In this document: piece by piece, positions 15,838 to 23,763 of the stretch | Layout of the letters: each line of letters starts with the position of its first letter | How positions within the stretch are numbered: the first letter of the stretch is position 1 | Assembly (NCBI GenBank): GCA_964434575.1 | Contig: CAYSWB010000007.1 | Span: 7,564-71,563 of the forward strand | DNA: 64,000 nucleotides | Origin: DAORHV01 sp964434575 | GTDB lineage: Bacteria; Patescibacteriota; Gracilibacteria; Peribacterales; Peribacteraceae | Reading direction: 5' to 3' | Translations under genes and position numbers: made by a program | The notes under the pieces: model-generated | Seen by the model: only the letters and a program-made list of their open reading frames with translations | What the model was told of the DNA's origin: nothing | The model's database searches: none

Positions 15838-17382
15838 GTGGATGCACTCAGACACCGCGGCCGCTTCGCCCTGCTGACCGTGCTCGCCTTCCTGGCAGCC
15901 GGCTTTTTGACGTACGGCGGCTCGCTGCACAACGCCTTCCTGACGTACGACGACGACTTGTTCGTAACCAAACACCCGCTGGTCACCAGCGGCACGTGGA
16001 GCGACCTGCCGCGGATCTTCACCGGCTACGACGCCGAGCTGTACATGCCGCTGACCATCGCCAGCCTGAAGCTGGATTACGCGATCGGCGGAGCCGATCC
16101 GTTCGCGTTCCACCTGACCAGCCTGTTGCTGCACATCCTCGGCGCGTGCCTGGCGACATGGCTGTTCTTCGCGCTGTTCAAGCGGCGCAGGATCGCGTTC
16201 TTTTTGGGCGCCGTGTTCCTGCTGCACCCGCTGAACACCGAAGTGGTGACCTGGATCGCCGCCCGCAAAGACGCGCTCTCCACGCCGTTCTACCTGGCCG
16301 CCGCGATCGCGTACCTGTACGGCCTGGACCGCAACGACCGGCGGCTTTCCCGGCTTTCCCTCGCGCTGTTCGCGGTGGGCCTGACGGCCAAATACATGAT
16401 CGTGAGTTTGCCGGCGCTGCTGCTGAGCATGGAGCTCCTGCGCGGCGCGAAGCCGGACCGCGCGATGCTGAGGCGCCTGGCGCCGTTCCTCGGCGTGGCG
16501 GCCTTCTTCACGCTGGTCGCCGCGCTGGGCAAGCAGACCGGACTGGGCGCGCCGGCGCACGAGGTGGCCCTGCTGGCCGGCAAAACCGTGACGTGGTACC
16601 TGCGTCTGTTCCTGTTCCCCGATGAGCTGCGCATCGCGTATCTGCAGGAAACGCCCGTCGGATTCACGCTCGAATTCGTCCTCCCGTGGCTGGCCATCGC
16701 GTCGGTCGGCATCGCGTGCTGGGTGCTGCGCCGGCAATTTCCCGGCATCGCGCTCGGACTCGCGCTGTTCTTCGTCTCGCTGATACCCACGTTCCCGGCT
16801 GCTGTGAAATACGGCTACTACTTCGGCGCCGACCATTACGTCTACCTGCCCATGTTCGGCCTGCTGATGGCCGTCGGCTGGGCGATGACGCGCATGAAGC
16901 CCAGGCACTCGCAGCGGCGGCTGGCGATCATCGCGTGCGGCCTGCTGATCGCCGAGTGCGCTTCTCTGGCGCACGCGCAGGCCGGAACCTGGCGCGACAG
17001 CGCGACGGTGTTCACACGCGTGCTGCAATACCACCCGTGCTCCACGATGGCGCTGAACAACCGCGGCGCATGGTTCGCGCAGACCGGCGACGCCGAACGC
17101 GCCAAGGCCGACTACGCCGCGGCGGTGTCGTGCGAACCCGATTCGGTGCGCCTGCATCTGAACTTCGCCGCGTTCTTGGACGGCCAGGGCGACGAGGACG
17201 GCGCGCTGGCCGAATTCTCCAAGGCGGTCACGCTCGATCCGCTCAGCGCCGAGGTGCACTTCTCGCTGGGACTCTTTTTCCAGAAGCACGGCCGCGAGGA
17301 CGACGCCAAGGCCGCGTTCGCGAACGCGCTGAAGCTGGACCCCGGCTACGTGGACCGCAAGCTGCGGAACTGGGCGATGTAA
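15838..17382 (+). CDS. TMTC-like membrane protein with C-terminal TPR repeats
   Basis: 514 aa starting at GTG, chosen because TATACT lies exactly 7 nt before it and the frame has no ATG nearby. About 10 membrane helices follow a first loop YDDDLFVTKHPLV, where an acidic cluster sits as in GT-C sugar transferases. The segment LYMPLTIASLKLDY is typical of the TMTC/DUF1736 group. From about residue 385 there are three TPR-like helix pairs (ALNNRGAWFAQTGDAERAKADY and two more). Eukaryotic TMTCs are O-mannosyltransferases; bacterial members are uncharacterised. It probably glycosylates exported proteins recognised by the TPR part. Confidence 0.82.
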   Translation: MDALRHRGRFALLTVLAFLAAGFLTYGGSLHNAFLTYDDDLFVTKHPLVTSGTWSDLPRIFTGYDAELYMPLTIASLKLDYAIGGADPFAFHLTSLLLHILGACLATWLFFALFKRRRIAFFLGAVFLLHPLNTEVVTWIAARKDALSTPFYLAAAIAYLYGLDRNDRRLSRLSLALFAVGLTAKYMIVSLPALLLSMELLRGAKPDRAMLRRLAPFLGVAAFFTLVAALGKQTGLGAPAHEVALLAGKTVTWYLRLFLFPDELRIAYLQETPVGFTLEFVLPWLAIASVGIACWVLRRQFPGIALGLALFFVSLIPTFPAAVKYGYYFGADHYVYLPMFGLLMAVGWAMTRMKPRHSQRRLAIIACGLLIAECASLAHAQAGTWRDSATVFTRVLQYHPCSTMALNNRGAWFAQTGDAERAKADYAAAVSCEPDSVRLHLNFAAFLDGQGDEDGALAEFSKAVTLDPLSAEVHFSLGLFFQKHGREDDAKAAFANALKLDPGYVDRKLRNWAM

Positions 17383-17425
17383 ATGAACGCCGCAGGATGG
17401 CGCTGCAACACTGTATACTGGACGC

Positions 17426-17764
17426 ATGGAAACCATTTCGTTTCAGGACTTTCTAAACGTCGAACTGCGTGCCGGCAAAGTCGTGGAAGTGCTCGACTTC
17501 CCGGAAGCTCGCAAGCCCGCCTACAAACTGAAGATTGATTTCGGCCCCGAAATCGGTGTCAAAAAATCTTCGGCTCAGATCACCAAGCATTACACGAAAG
17601 AACAATTGATGGGTCGCACGGTCATGGCAGTCGTTAATTTTCCACCCAAGCAAGTGGGACCGTTCATGTCCGAGTGCCTCACCGTCGGCGTTCACGATGC
17701 AAACGGCGATGTGGTGCTCATCGGCCCGGACAAAGACGTGCCGCTCGGCGCCAAGCTGCTCTAG
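17426..17764 (+). CDS. csaA: CsaA-like tRNA-binding-domain protein
   Basis: 112 aa, a single EMAP/Trbp111-type OB-fold. It begins FQDFLNVELRAGKVVEV, with KPAYKLKIDFG, KKSSAQITKHY and VVNFPPKQVGPFMSECLTVGV, all characteristic of CsaA, a homodimeric tRNA-binding protein reported to have secretion-related chaperone activity. The length is normal. A TATACT box lies 6 nt before the ATG, so the mRNA is probably leaderless. It is not co-oriented in an operon with a sec gene here. Confidence 0.93.
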   Translation: METISFQDFLNVELRAGKVVEVLDFPEARKPAYKLKIDFGPEIGVKKSSAQITKHYTKEQLMGRTVMAVVNFPPKQVGPFMSECLTVGVHDANGDVVLIGPDKDVPLGAKLL

Positions 17765-17851
17765 TTCGTACGCCAATGGTTTCATGCTGACCGCCAGTGC
17801 AGGATGCCGCCAATCCTGCCGCCGCGAACCGCCCAACCGGGTCCGGTTTGC

Positions 17852-17879
17852 TTGACGCCTATTCCGGACGGGACAGAAT
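17852..17879 (+). promoter_or_regulatory. Promoter of the 214-aa hypothetical protein
   Basis: TTGACG (17852-17857), a 16-nt spacer and CAGAAT (17874-17879), ending 6 nt before a GTG start codon. The position supports both the GTG start and a leaderless transcript. Confidence 0.55.
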
Positions 17880-17885
17880 CGCCGC

Positions 17886-18530
17886 GTGCGGTACCCCACG
17901 ATTACCGTCCAAGACGCGCACGAACTCATCGCGCGACGCCATGCGCGCATCCATCACGACACGCGTGTGCAAGAAACCACCGAGCCCGACGGTACGAGCA
18001 TGCTGCGCCGCCGGATGCTGCTTATCGTCACCGAACCCCCGCACGACGAGACGCTTCGGCGCGTGTTCGATTTGCAGCTTGATCCCGGCCAACTCCACCC
18101 GTTGCGACGCGAATGTCTTCGCGATGCCGAGCGTCAAACGTCGGCGACACGCGAAAAAGTCCGCATGGCATTGACGGAAAGCGGCACCGGATACGGCGGC
18201 GGGATGCTGCTGCATGGGCTGGGTGCGCTCGCACTGGGCATCGTGGCGCCGGAACTCAACGTGCTGGCACCCGGCTACGGCCGCCGCATAGGCATGCGAC
18301 GGCTTCTGGAAAGCGAGCGCGGCGGAGCCTTGCGGGAATGCGCATCCGTCACGGCTGACATGTTCAGCGAACAAATCGACGGCGGCAATCCGGATACCAT
18401 GACGATTTGGCAGCGCGAAGAAAGCGTCGCGTATCGGGCATGGCAAGCCGCACAACGCATCACAGAATTGCAGCGGCGCTTCCGCAGCGGAGAGCCGCTT
18501 GAGCCTGCGAAGCATGATCGGACGGCATAG
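17886..18530 (+). CDS. Hypothetical soluble protein, 214 aa
   Basis: Starts at GTG (RYPTITVQDAHELI). The product is charged and mostly helical, with a glycine-rich stretch GTGYGGGMLLHGLGALALG near residues 100-118, then an arginine-rich C-terminal half. I recognise no family. A long antisense frame exists, but the promoter-like pair TTGACG/CAGAAT 6 nt before this GTG and the tight fit between csaA and the convergent protease gene favour this strand. The stop is only 5 nt from the opposing stop. Confidence 0.55.
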   Translation: MRYPTITVQDAHELIARRHARIHHDTRVQETTEPDGTSMLRRRMLLIVTEPPHDETLRRVFDLQLDPGQLHPLRRECLRDAERQTSATREKVRMALTESGTGYGGGMLLHGLGALALGIVAPELNVLAPGYGRRIGMRRLLESERGGALRECASVTADMFSEQIDGGNPDTMTIWQREESVAYRAWQAAQRITELQRRFRSGEPLEPAKHDRTA

Positions 18531-18535
18531 TGGCA

Positions 18536-19216
18536 CTACACCCCGCCGATCAGCGCCATCAGCTGCAGCACTGGGTTCATGATGCCGTAAATCCAGCCCA
18601 GCAGGATGGGGACACCGAAGATGCGCTCGAGAACCAGCAGGCCAAGCAGGATATACGTTCCGTATTCCAAGTAGCGTTCGTAGAGATCCTCGTGCCGCAG
18701 CGGCACGAACGCGGCCAAGATCTTGGAGCCATCCAGCGGTGCGATGGGAAGAAGGTTGAACGCCATGAGTCCCAGGTTCACCACCACGGACGTGGAAAGC
18801 GTCTCGACGATGAACTTGAGCGACGGACTGGCCGAGTTCACGGCGCCGATGATGGCGGAAGCGCCTTCGAAGCCGCCGTCGCGCGGGATGAGCAACAAGA
18901 GGAGGAAGAACGCGAGGAACGCGAGGATGAGGTTCGAAGCCGGTCCGGCCAATGCGACGAGCGCCGTGTCGCGGCGGTAGTGCTTGAAGTAGCGCGGATT
19001 CACCGGCACCGGCTTGCCCCAGCCGAAACGGATGAGAAGGAACATCAGCGTTCCCAGCGGGTCCAAGTGGGCCACCGGGTTCAGCGTCAGGCGTCCTTCG
19101 TACTTGGCGGTCGGATCGCCGAGCTGGTACGCCACCCAGCCGTGCGCGTATTCGTGGAACGTGAGCGCGACGAGCACCGCGATGATGAACGGCGGATCTG
19201 GCAGGAGGAACGGCAC
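18536..19216 (-). CDS. Site-2-protease-like membrane metallopeptidase (M50)
   Basis: 226 aa, starting at GTG. The zinc motif is HEYAH (His21, Glu22, His25) inside the first helix, followed by GWVAYQLGDPTAKYEGRLTLNP, the short loop typical of minimal S2P proteins. The second zinc ligand is in PIAPLDGSKIL. Four to six membrane helices and no PDZ domain place it in the SpoIVFB/Rip-like minimal group, which cuts substrates inside the membrane. Its target is unknown. The gene is divergent from the GT2 gene at 19279 and convergent with the hypothetical gene at 17886. Confidence 0.92.
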   Translation of the reverse strand: MPFLLPDPPFIIAVLVALTFHEYAHGWVAYQLGDPTAKYEGRLTLNPVAHLDPLGTLMFLLIRFGWGKPVPVNPRYFKHYRRDTALVALAGPASNLILAFLAFFLLLLLIPRDGGFEGASAIIGAVNSASPSLKFIVETLSTSVVVNLGLMAFNLLPIAPLDGSKILAAFVPLRHEDLYERYLEYGTYILLGLLVLERIFGVPILLGWIYGIMNPVLQLMALIGGV

Positions 19217-19278
19217 CCCTTCAGAGTACAGGAAAACCTTGGCGCGGAACGAGTGAAAGACGCTAGCATCGCTCCAAT

Positions 19279-20202
19279 ATGCCCCGGATCGCGGTCATCA
19301 CCTGCGTGCGCAACGAAGCCGACGTGCTGGAGGCGTTCGTCCGGCGCGCGCTGTCGTTCGCGGACACCGTGACGGTGACGGATCACGGCAGCATCGATGG
19401 GACACCGGCAATCCTGGAACTCCTGCGGCAAGAAGGCCTGCCGGTTGCGGTGCGACGGCTGGACGGCCCGGCCCAACGGCAATCCGAAACGCTCAACGCG
19501 CTGCTACGGGAATCCGACGCAGACTGGATCGTGCCGCTGGACGCCGACGAATGCCTTACCGCCACGGAAGGTTCCGTGCGCGACGCCATCCTTGGGCTGC
19601 CCGCGCCCACCGCGGCCATCACGCGCACGCTGCTGACGTACGTTCCGGACGGGCGGCGGCTGAAGAAAGCACTCGCGTACCCCAAAGTGGTGGCTGTGCC
19701 GAAAGCACTGAAGAGTGCTGGCGTGCTCACGCCCGGGAGCCACGGCTTTCTGGTGGACAAGAAGGAAGCGACCGCGGACACCGCGCGCATCGTGATGCGA
19801 CACGTGCCGGTGCGCTCTCCCGACCAGGCGAAAGCCAAAGCGGTCGGCTGGCTGAACCACCTGCTGCGCCGGGACGCCAAGCCGGAAGAGGCCGTTCATT
19901 GGCGAACGCTGTTCGGGCTCTATACGGAGGGAAAGCTGGAAACGGACCGGGACGCCGCGGCCTGGGCGCTGACCGCCGTGCGGATGGTGGACCCGGATTG
20001 CCCGCCGGACTTGGTCGAAGAGCCTCTGCCACGGACGAAGCTCCGGTACGGCCACCTGGCCACCCGCCCGCCAGCCCGGGCCGTCTTGGACGCCCTGGCG
20101 CGCGAATTGGGCGTGGAAGGCGCCAAGAAGCTTCCTGAAGGCGAACTGGCCGCCGGCCTGGAGCGCTATATCCTTGGATTGAAGGGTGTAAAACCGTATT
20201 GA
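19279..20202 (+). CDS. Glycosyltransferase family 2
   Basis: 307 aa. A GT-A domain is shown by VITCVRNEADVLEAFV, DHGSIDGT and VPLDADE (the DxD metal site), the form seen in GT2 proteins that begin CxRNE. The C-terminal half contains RHVPVRSPDQAKAKAVGWLNHLL, typical of this subgroup. It lacks membrane helices. TAGCAT lies 9 nt before the ATG. L28 follows after 37 nt with its own TACAGT box. The sugar and acceptor are unknown. Confidence 0.85.
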   Translation: MPRIAVITCVRNEADVLEAFVRRALSFADTVTVTDHGSIDGTPAILELLRQEGLPVAVRRLDGPAQRQSETLNALLRESDADWIVPLDADECLTATEGSVRDAILGLPAPTAAITRTLLTYVPDGRRLKKALAYPKVVAVPKALKSAGVLTPGSHGFLVDKKEATADTARIVMRHVPVRSPDQAKAKAVGWLNHLLRRDAKPEEAVHWRTLFGLYTEGKLETDRDAAAWALTAVRMVDPDCPPDLVEEPLPRTKLRYGHLATRPPARAVLDALARELGVEGAKKLPEGELAAGLERYILGLKGVKPY

Positions 20203-20239
20203 CCGCCTGCGGCCCTGACGGTACAGTCTCCCAGCTCTC

Positions 20240-20443
20240 ATGCCACGCACTTGCGCCATGACCGGCAAAAAGCGCTCGGTGGGTAACCGCCGCAGCCACT
20301 CGATGCGCGCTACCAAGCGCTCGTTCAAGGCGAACATCCAGAAGAAGCGCGTGTTCGACCCGGAGACGGGCACGTACCGCAAGATGATGGTGTCGACCAG
20401 CTACCTGCGCACGCTGGCAAAGCGTCTGCAGGCGGGTCGTTAA
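20240..20443 (+). CDS. rpmB: 50S ribosomal protein L28
   Basis: 67 aa. It begins PRTCAMTGKKRSVGNRRSHSM, where the L28 family has CxxTGKxPxxGNxxSHS, and continues with KRSFKANIQKKRV, the usual rRNA-contacting strand. A single N-terminal cysteine remains, so a full zinc site is absent. The gene stands alone, without L33, between a GT2 gene and a DUF4383 gene. Confidence 0.95.
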   Translation: MPRTCAMTGKKRSVGNRRSHSMRATKRSFKANIQKKRVFDPETGTYRKMMVSTSYLRTLAKRLQAGR

Positions 20444-20543
20444 TCTATTCGCCTTGGAGGAGAAGTATGGTGCTTTGACGTGGACGCTTTCCGCGTTTTC
20501 GTGGTAGATTTTGCCAAATTCCTCCCTTTTTCCCACCACTCCT

Positions 20544-20903
20544 ATGACCACACTGGTTAAGCCAGTCACGTTCATCTTCGGTGCCGTGCTGACGATCGTC
20601 GGCATCGCCGGCTTCTTCCTCGCTCCGAACGGCATGCTGCTCGGACTGTTCGAGGTGAACGCCCTGCACAACGTCATCCACATCGTCTCCGGCGTGGCCG
20701 GTCTGTGGGCCGCCAGCAGCGGACATGCCTACTCGCGCATGTACCTGATCATCTTCGGTCTGATCTACGCGCTGGTCACGATCCTCGGCTTCGCCCTGAA
20801 CGGCGACATCCTGGGTCTGATCCACGTGAACGCTTACGACAACTACCTGCACGCCGCCATCGCCGTGGTCACCCTGGCCGTCGGCTTCGGCAGCAAGAAG
20901 TAA
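20544..20903 (+). CDS. DUF4383 family membrane protein
   Basis: 119 aa with four hydrophobic helices. Motifs NALHNVIHIVSGVAGLWAA and HVNAYDNYLHAAIAV are characteristic of DUF4383, a small integral membrane family of unknown function with conserved His/Asn-rich loops. The ATG chosen is preceded by a C/T-rich leader without a Shine-Dalgarno sequence. A good terminator follows. Confidence 0.85.
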   Translation: MTTLVKPVTFIFGAVLTIVGIAGFFLAPNGMLLGLFEVNALHNVIHIVSGVAGLWAASSGHAYSRMYLIIFGLIYALVTILGFALNGDILGLIHVNAYDNYLHAAIAVVTLAVGFGSKK

Positions 20904-20926
20904 TTCGACCAACGCAATCCGCAAAC

Positions 20927-20953
20927 AAGCCGATCCGACCGGGTCGGCTTTTT
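20927..20953 (+). terminator. Rho-independent terminator after the DUF4383 gene
   Basis: AAGCCGA (20927-20933) pairs with TCGGCTT (20944-20950), with an inner CCGACC-type extension, followed by T's. It lies 24 nt after the stop. Confidence 0.8.
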
Positions 20954-20969
20954 GCTAAGGCCGGGGATG

Positions 20970-21050
20970 CAGGTGAAACAGAAGAAACAGGTGAGTCAGG
21001 GGATTTGTCATAATGATGCTCCCCTGCTTCCCCTGAATCCCCTGTCTCCT
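20970..21050. repeat. Dispersed palindromic repeat, copy 1
   Basis: This intergenic block contains CAGGTGAAACAG, then ACAGGTGAGTCAGGGGA (20987-21003), and after a short spacer opposite-strand versions rich in CCCCTG (21020-21046). The 17-mer recurs exactly at 43796-43812. It sits between the 3' ends of convergent genes. Confidence 0.65.
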
Positions 21051-21136
21051 CGCATCCGGCAGAGCAATCTCACGCCATGCTCCGGAGGCATGTCGCCGAA
21101 TGATAAAGCAGGCGACCTGTTTCAGAGGACCTGGTA

Positions 21137-22969
21137 TTAGGCCTGGAGGCGCAGGTACAGCGCCAAGAAGAACAGCGAGCAGGAACCAACGAACGCGAAG
21201 AGCGCGCCCAGGTAGATCTGGCGGATGACGACGGGCAACGCGAGCAGTCCGCGCACCACGTAGTAACCGAACGGCACGCAGAGCAGGATGGAGAAACGGA
21301 AGTCCTGGTTCGGCGCGTACGCGAACAGCGTCGGGTATGCCAGCGCGGCGGCCATGAGGGCGCCGGTGGTGAGCGTCATGGGCAGCGACTCGTAGATGTT
21401 CTTGCGGTTGCGCACGGTCGCGACGAGGCCGAGCAGCAACATGGGCAGCAAGACCATGCCCAAGGCGACGATCACCGAGCCGAGCTGCTTGATCTTCTCG
21501 AAACGGAACTCGCCGAAGAACGACGACTTGAAGAAGAATTCCCAGAAGTAACGGCGGCGGTACTTGTCGCTCCACGTGTCGTTGTACGGGAAGCGCATGA
21601 CTTCCACCGGGTTGAACGTCAGGAAATCGGTCACCTCGCGCGGCACGGACAAATCCGGATTCATGTTCTTGTTGCCCAGCGTGACGACGTTGGCGATGTT
21701 GCGCTCGGTGAAGCGCTTGATGGGATACCAGACGAACAACGCCGCGATGATGAGCATGGAAACGCCCAGGTGCACGAGCTTCGGCTTCCAGCCCATGCGC
21801 TTCCAGACGAGGAAGCAGATGAGGCCGACCGGGAACAATGCGGCGGCGCTGATCTTGCTGAGCGAGGCTGCGATGACGAGCAAGAGCGCCGCGTACCAAT
21901 CCTTCATGCGGCCGTTCTTCCACCACGCGAGGATGAATCCGAAGCCTGCGAACGTCAGGAAGTGGTACAGCGTTTCGTTGGTGAAGCGTGACGAGAACAT
22001 CACCAGGCCCGGCATCACCGCCATCAGCATGAGGAACAGCACGTCGCCCTTGCGGCCGGTCTTGGCCGGGAACAGCAGCCTGCCGATCCAGGCGCATACG
22101 AACAATGTTCCCACCGACAGCAGCAGCGAGAATGTCTGGAGGTCGTTGTACAGCATGTCGCCGGCGCGGCCGATGAAGCCGTTCAGGTGGATCCACAGCG
22201 CCGACATCCAGTAGTAGATGGGCGGCTGGTGGTACTCCCAACCGTTGCTGGCGAGCGGGATGGCCCATTCCTTCAGGATGAAATCGACGTACTCGATGTG
22301 GCCGCCGACGTCGTAGCTGCGCACGCGGAACGGCGTGGCGATGACGTACATCACGCGCAGCATCAGGCCGCCGACGAACACAGCGGCCAGCAGGCGGTTT
22401 TCGGGCTTGATGCGCAGGTGACCGACCAGCGCCAGCGCGTACCACAGGAACAGCAGGACGAACGCGCTGAACGCCGCGATCTGCAGCGGGTCGTTGTTCG
22501 CCACCGTCACGTTGATGCCGCCCTTGCCGCCGTCGTCGCGGATCTTGAACTCCAGCAGGTTGTTGCCGTTCTTCAGGTATTTGCGCAGATCCAGCACGCG
22601 TCCCTCGTCGTAGTCGCAGAACTTGGCCACCTCGTACGGAACCGTGAAATTGTTGATACGAAGCTCCTCGATGCAATCATCGGGCTTCACCAGGAAGTTG
22701 CGCGGCGACAACGACGAAATCCACAGCGGGACCTTCACCTGCAGCGTGGGCGCGGCGGTATCGACCAGCAGCGGAAGCCGCGTGGTCTGCTCGGGCGCGT
22801 CGCCGAAACGATACGTGATCTTGTCGAACTTCGGCAGCGTGAGCTGCAGGAACATGGTGATGAGCAGCGCCGACAGGACGAACACGCCGAAATCGATCCA
22901 GCCGCGCAAGCTCGGGGATTTGGTGCGCACGCGACTGCTTCTGCCGGAGGTGGATGATTTGGCGGTCAT
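21137..22969 (-). CDS. Multi-pass membrane protein, GT39/ArnT-like glycosyltransferase
   Basis: 610 aa. A cytoplasmic basic N-terminus and one helix (about 26-45) precede an extracellular beta-rich insert (about 50-155) with a Cys pair (DDCIEEL and KFCDYDEG). Then come about 10 helices. The first loop after the insert has RSYDVGGHIEYVDFI and WEYHQPPIYYW, the Asp/His-rich pattern of PMT/ArnT-type GT-C enzymes where an Asp binds the polyprenyl-phosphate sugar and a xxPPLYYW-like motif follows. It likely decorates surface molecules. TATACT lies 16 nt before the ATG. Confidence 0.82.
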   Translation of the reverse strand: MTAKSSTSGRSSRVRTKSPSLRGWIDFGVFVLSALLITMFLQLTLPKFDKITYRFGDAPEQTTRLPLLVDTAAPTLQVKVPLWISSLSPRNFLVKPDDCIEELRINNFTVPYEVAKFCDYDEGRVLDLRKYLKNGNNLLEFKIRDDGGKGGINVTVANNDPLQIAAFSAFVLLFLWYALALVGHLRIKPENRLLAAVFVGGLMLRVMYVIATPFRVRSYDVGGHIEYVDFILKEWAIPLASNGWEYHQPPIYYWMSALWIHLNGFIGRAGDMLYNDLQTFSLLLSVGTLFVCAWIGRLLFPAKTGRKGDVLFLMLMAVMPGLVMFSSRFTNETLYHFLTFAGFGFILAWWKNGRMKDWYAALLLVIAASLSKISAAALFPVGLICFLVWKRMGWKPKLVHLGVSMLIIAALFVWYPIKRFTERNIANVVTLGNKNMNPDLSVPREVTDFLTFNPVEVMRFPYNDTWSDKYRRRYFWEFFFKSSFFGEFRFEKIKQLGSVIVALGMVLLPMLLLGLVATVRNRKNIYESLPMTLTTGALMAAALAYPTLFAYAPNQDFRFSILLCVPFGYYVVRGLLALPVVIRQIYLGALFAFVGSCSLFFLALYLRLQA

Positions 22970-23160
22970 CGAAATTCCGCGCGCCAGTATACAGTCCCCG
23001 GCACGTCGGGCTCCTCAACGCGGCTTGCCAGCCATAAGGGAACACGTCGAACATCATGAAAAGAAAGCGTGACCTGATGCCGACAAACGGCCGTTTTGCC
23101 GTAGAGAAGCGCGAAGGCAGGCTCCGCCTGCCTGGAGCGCAACAAGCCGAAGGAGAGCCC

Positions 23161-23190
23161 GTGAGAGGAAACTGGCAAGTTTCCTTTCAC
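23161..23190 (-). other. Hairpin downstream of tRNA-Ser
   Basis: AGGAAACT (23166-23173) pairs with AGTTTCCT (23178-23185), extended by GTGA/TCAC. It lies 9 nt after the tRNA 3' end on the minus strand. A second hairpin (AGGCAGGC/GCCTGCCT, 23115-23133) follows. Neither has a T-run; they may mark 3' processing. Nothing else is evident between 22970 and 23198. Confidence 0.45.
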
Positions 23191-23198
23191 GAGTTTCA

Positions 23199-23288
23199 TG
23201 GCGGAGAGGGGGAGATTCGAACTCCCGAGACGTTTTCACGTCTACTCGCTTTCCAAGCGAGCGCACTAGGCCACTATGCGACCTCTCC
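23199..23288 (-). tRNA. tRNA-Ser (GGA)
   Basis: 90 nt including encoded CCA. The acceptor is GGAGAGG/CCTCTCC with discriminator G. The anticodon stem CTCGC/GCGAG encloses TTGGAAA (anticodon GGA). There is a long variable arm, AGACG-TGAAAA-CGTCT, as in class II serine tRNAs. The T-arm is GGGAG/CTCCC around TTCGAAT. Confidence 0.96.
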
Positions 23289-23361
23289 GTGGATAAGGCT
23301 GGCACGGCACGATGCCGTGGGAAGCCCAGGATACGCAGTTCATGCGCCGGAGACAACCCGC

Positions 23362-23622
23362 TTAGGCACAGACCTCGCAACCCTTGCCCATGCACTTGCC
23401 CATCTGGCGGCTCCAGCCCATCACGGAGGCCACGAAAGCGATGATGGCGAGGGAACCGGACGTGGAACCGAACTGGGCTCCGCCGGCCACGATATGCGTC
23501 TGGTAGATGCCGACCAGCGACGCGATCGTCACGAGCAGGAGCAGCAGGGCGACCGCCCACTTCATGATCACGCACGGGGTGGAGCACTGCGACTTGGACT
23601 TCTTGGAAGAGAGGAGACTCAT
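23362..23622 (-). CDS. Small Cys-containing membrane protein
   Basis: 86 aa. Two membrane helices (about 19-39 and 51-68) are flanked by Cys-bearing ends: CSTPC near residue 13, and CMGKGCEVC at the C-terminus. The topology puts both tails on the same side, so the cysteines could bind a metal or form disulfides. No family is recognised. An ATG start with TATAGT about 27 nt upstream suggests a leadered transcript. It is divergent from pheT. Confidence 0.68.
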   Translation of the reverse strand: MSLLSSKKSKSQCSTPCVIMKWAVALLLLLVTIASLVGIYQTHIVAGGAQFGSTSGSLAIIAFVASVMGWSRQMGKCMGKGCEVCA

Positions 23623-23763
23623 AAACGGGGGCAAGGAAAGAATGGAGGCACTATAGCATCGACCGCGCCTCCGCGCCGCTTCGCAGACAACAGAACGGTC
23701 GTGCGGGCAACGTGCGGCCATTCGGCTGGCCCGTCGGCCGTTTCCCGCGTAGGCTGTCCCCGC

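Noticed and set aside
20904..21136. Riboswitch or small RNA between convergent genes
   Set aside because: Explained by a terminator and a dispersed palindromic repeat; no conserved riboswitch core seen.
22966..23199. 77-aa frame ending at tRNA-Ser
   Set aside because: Typical spurious ORF over a tRNA flank and hairpins; no promoter or family.
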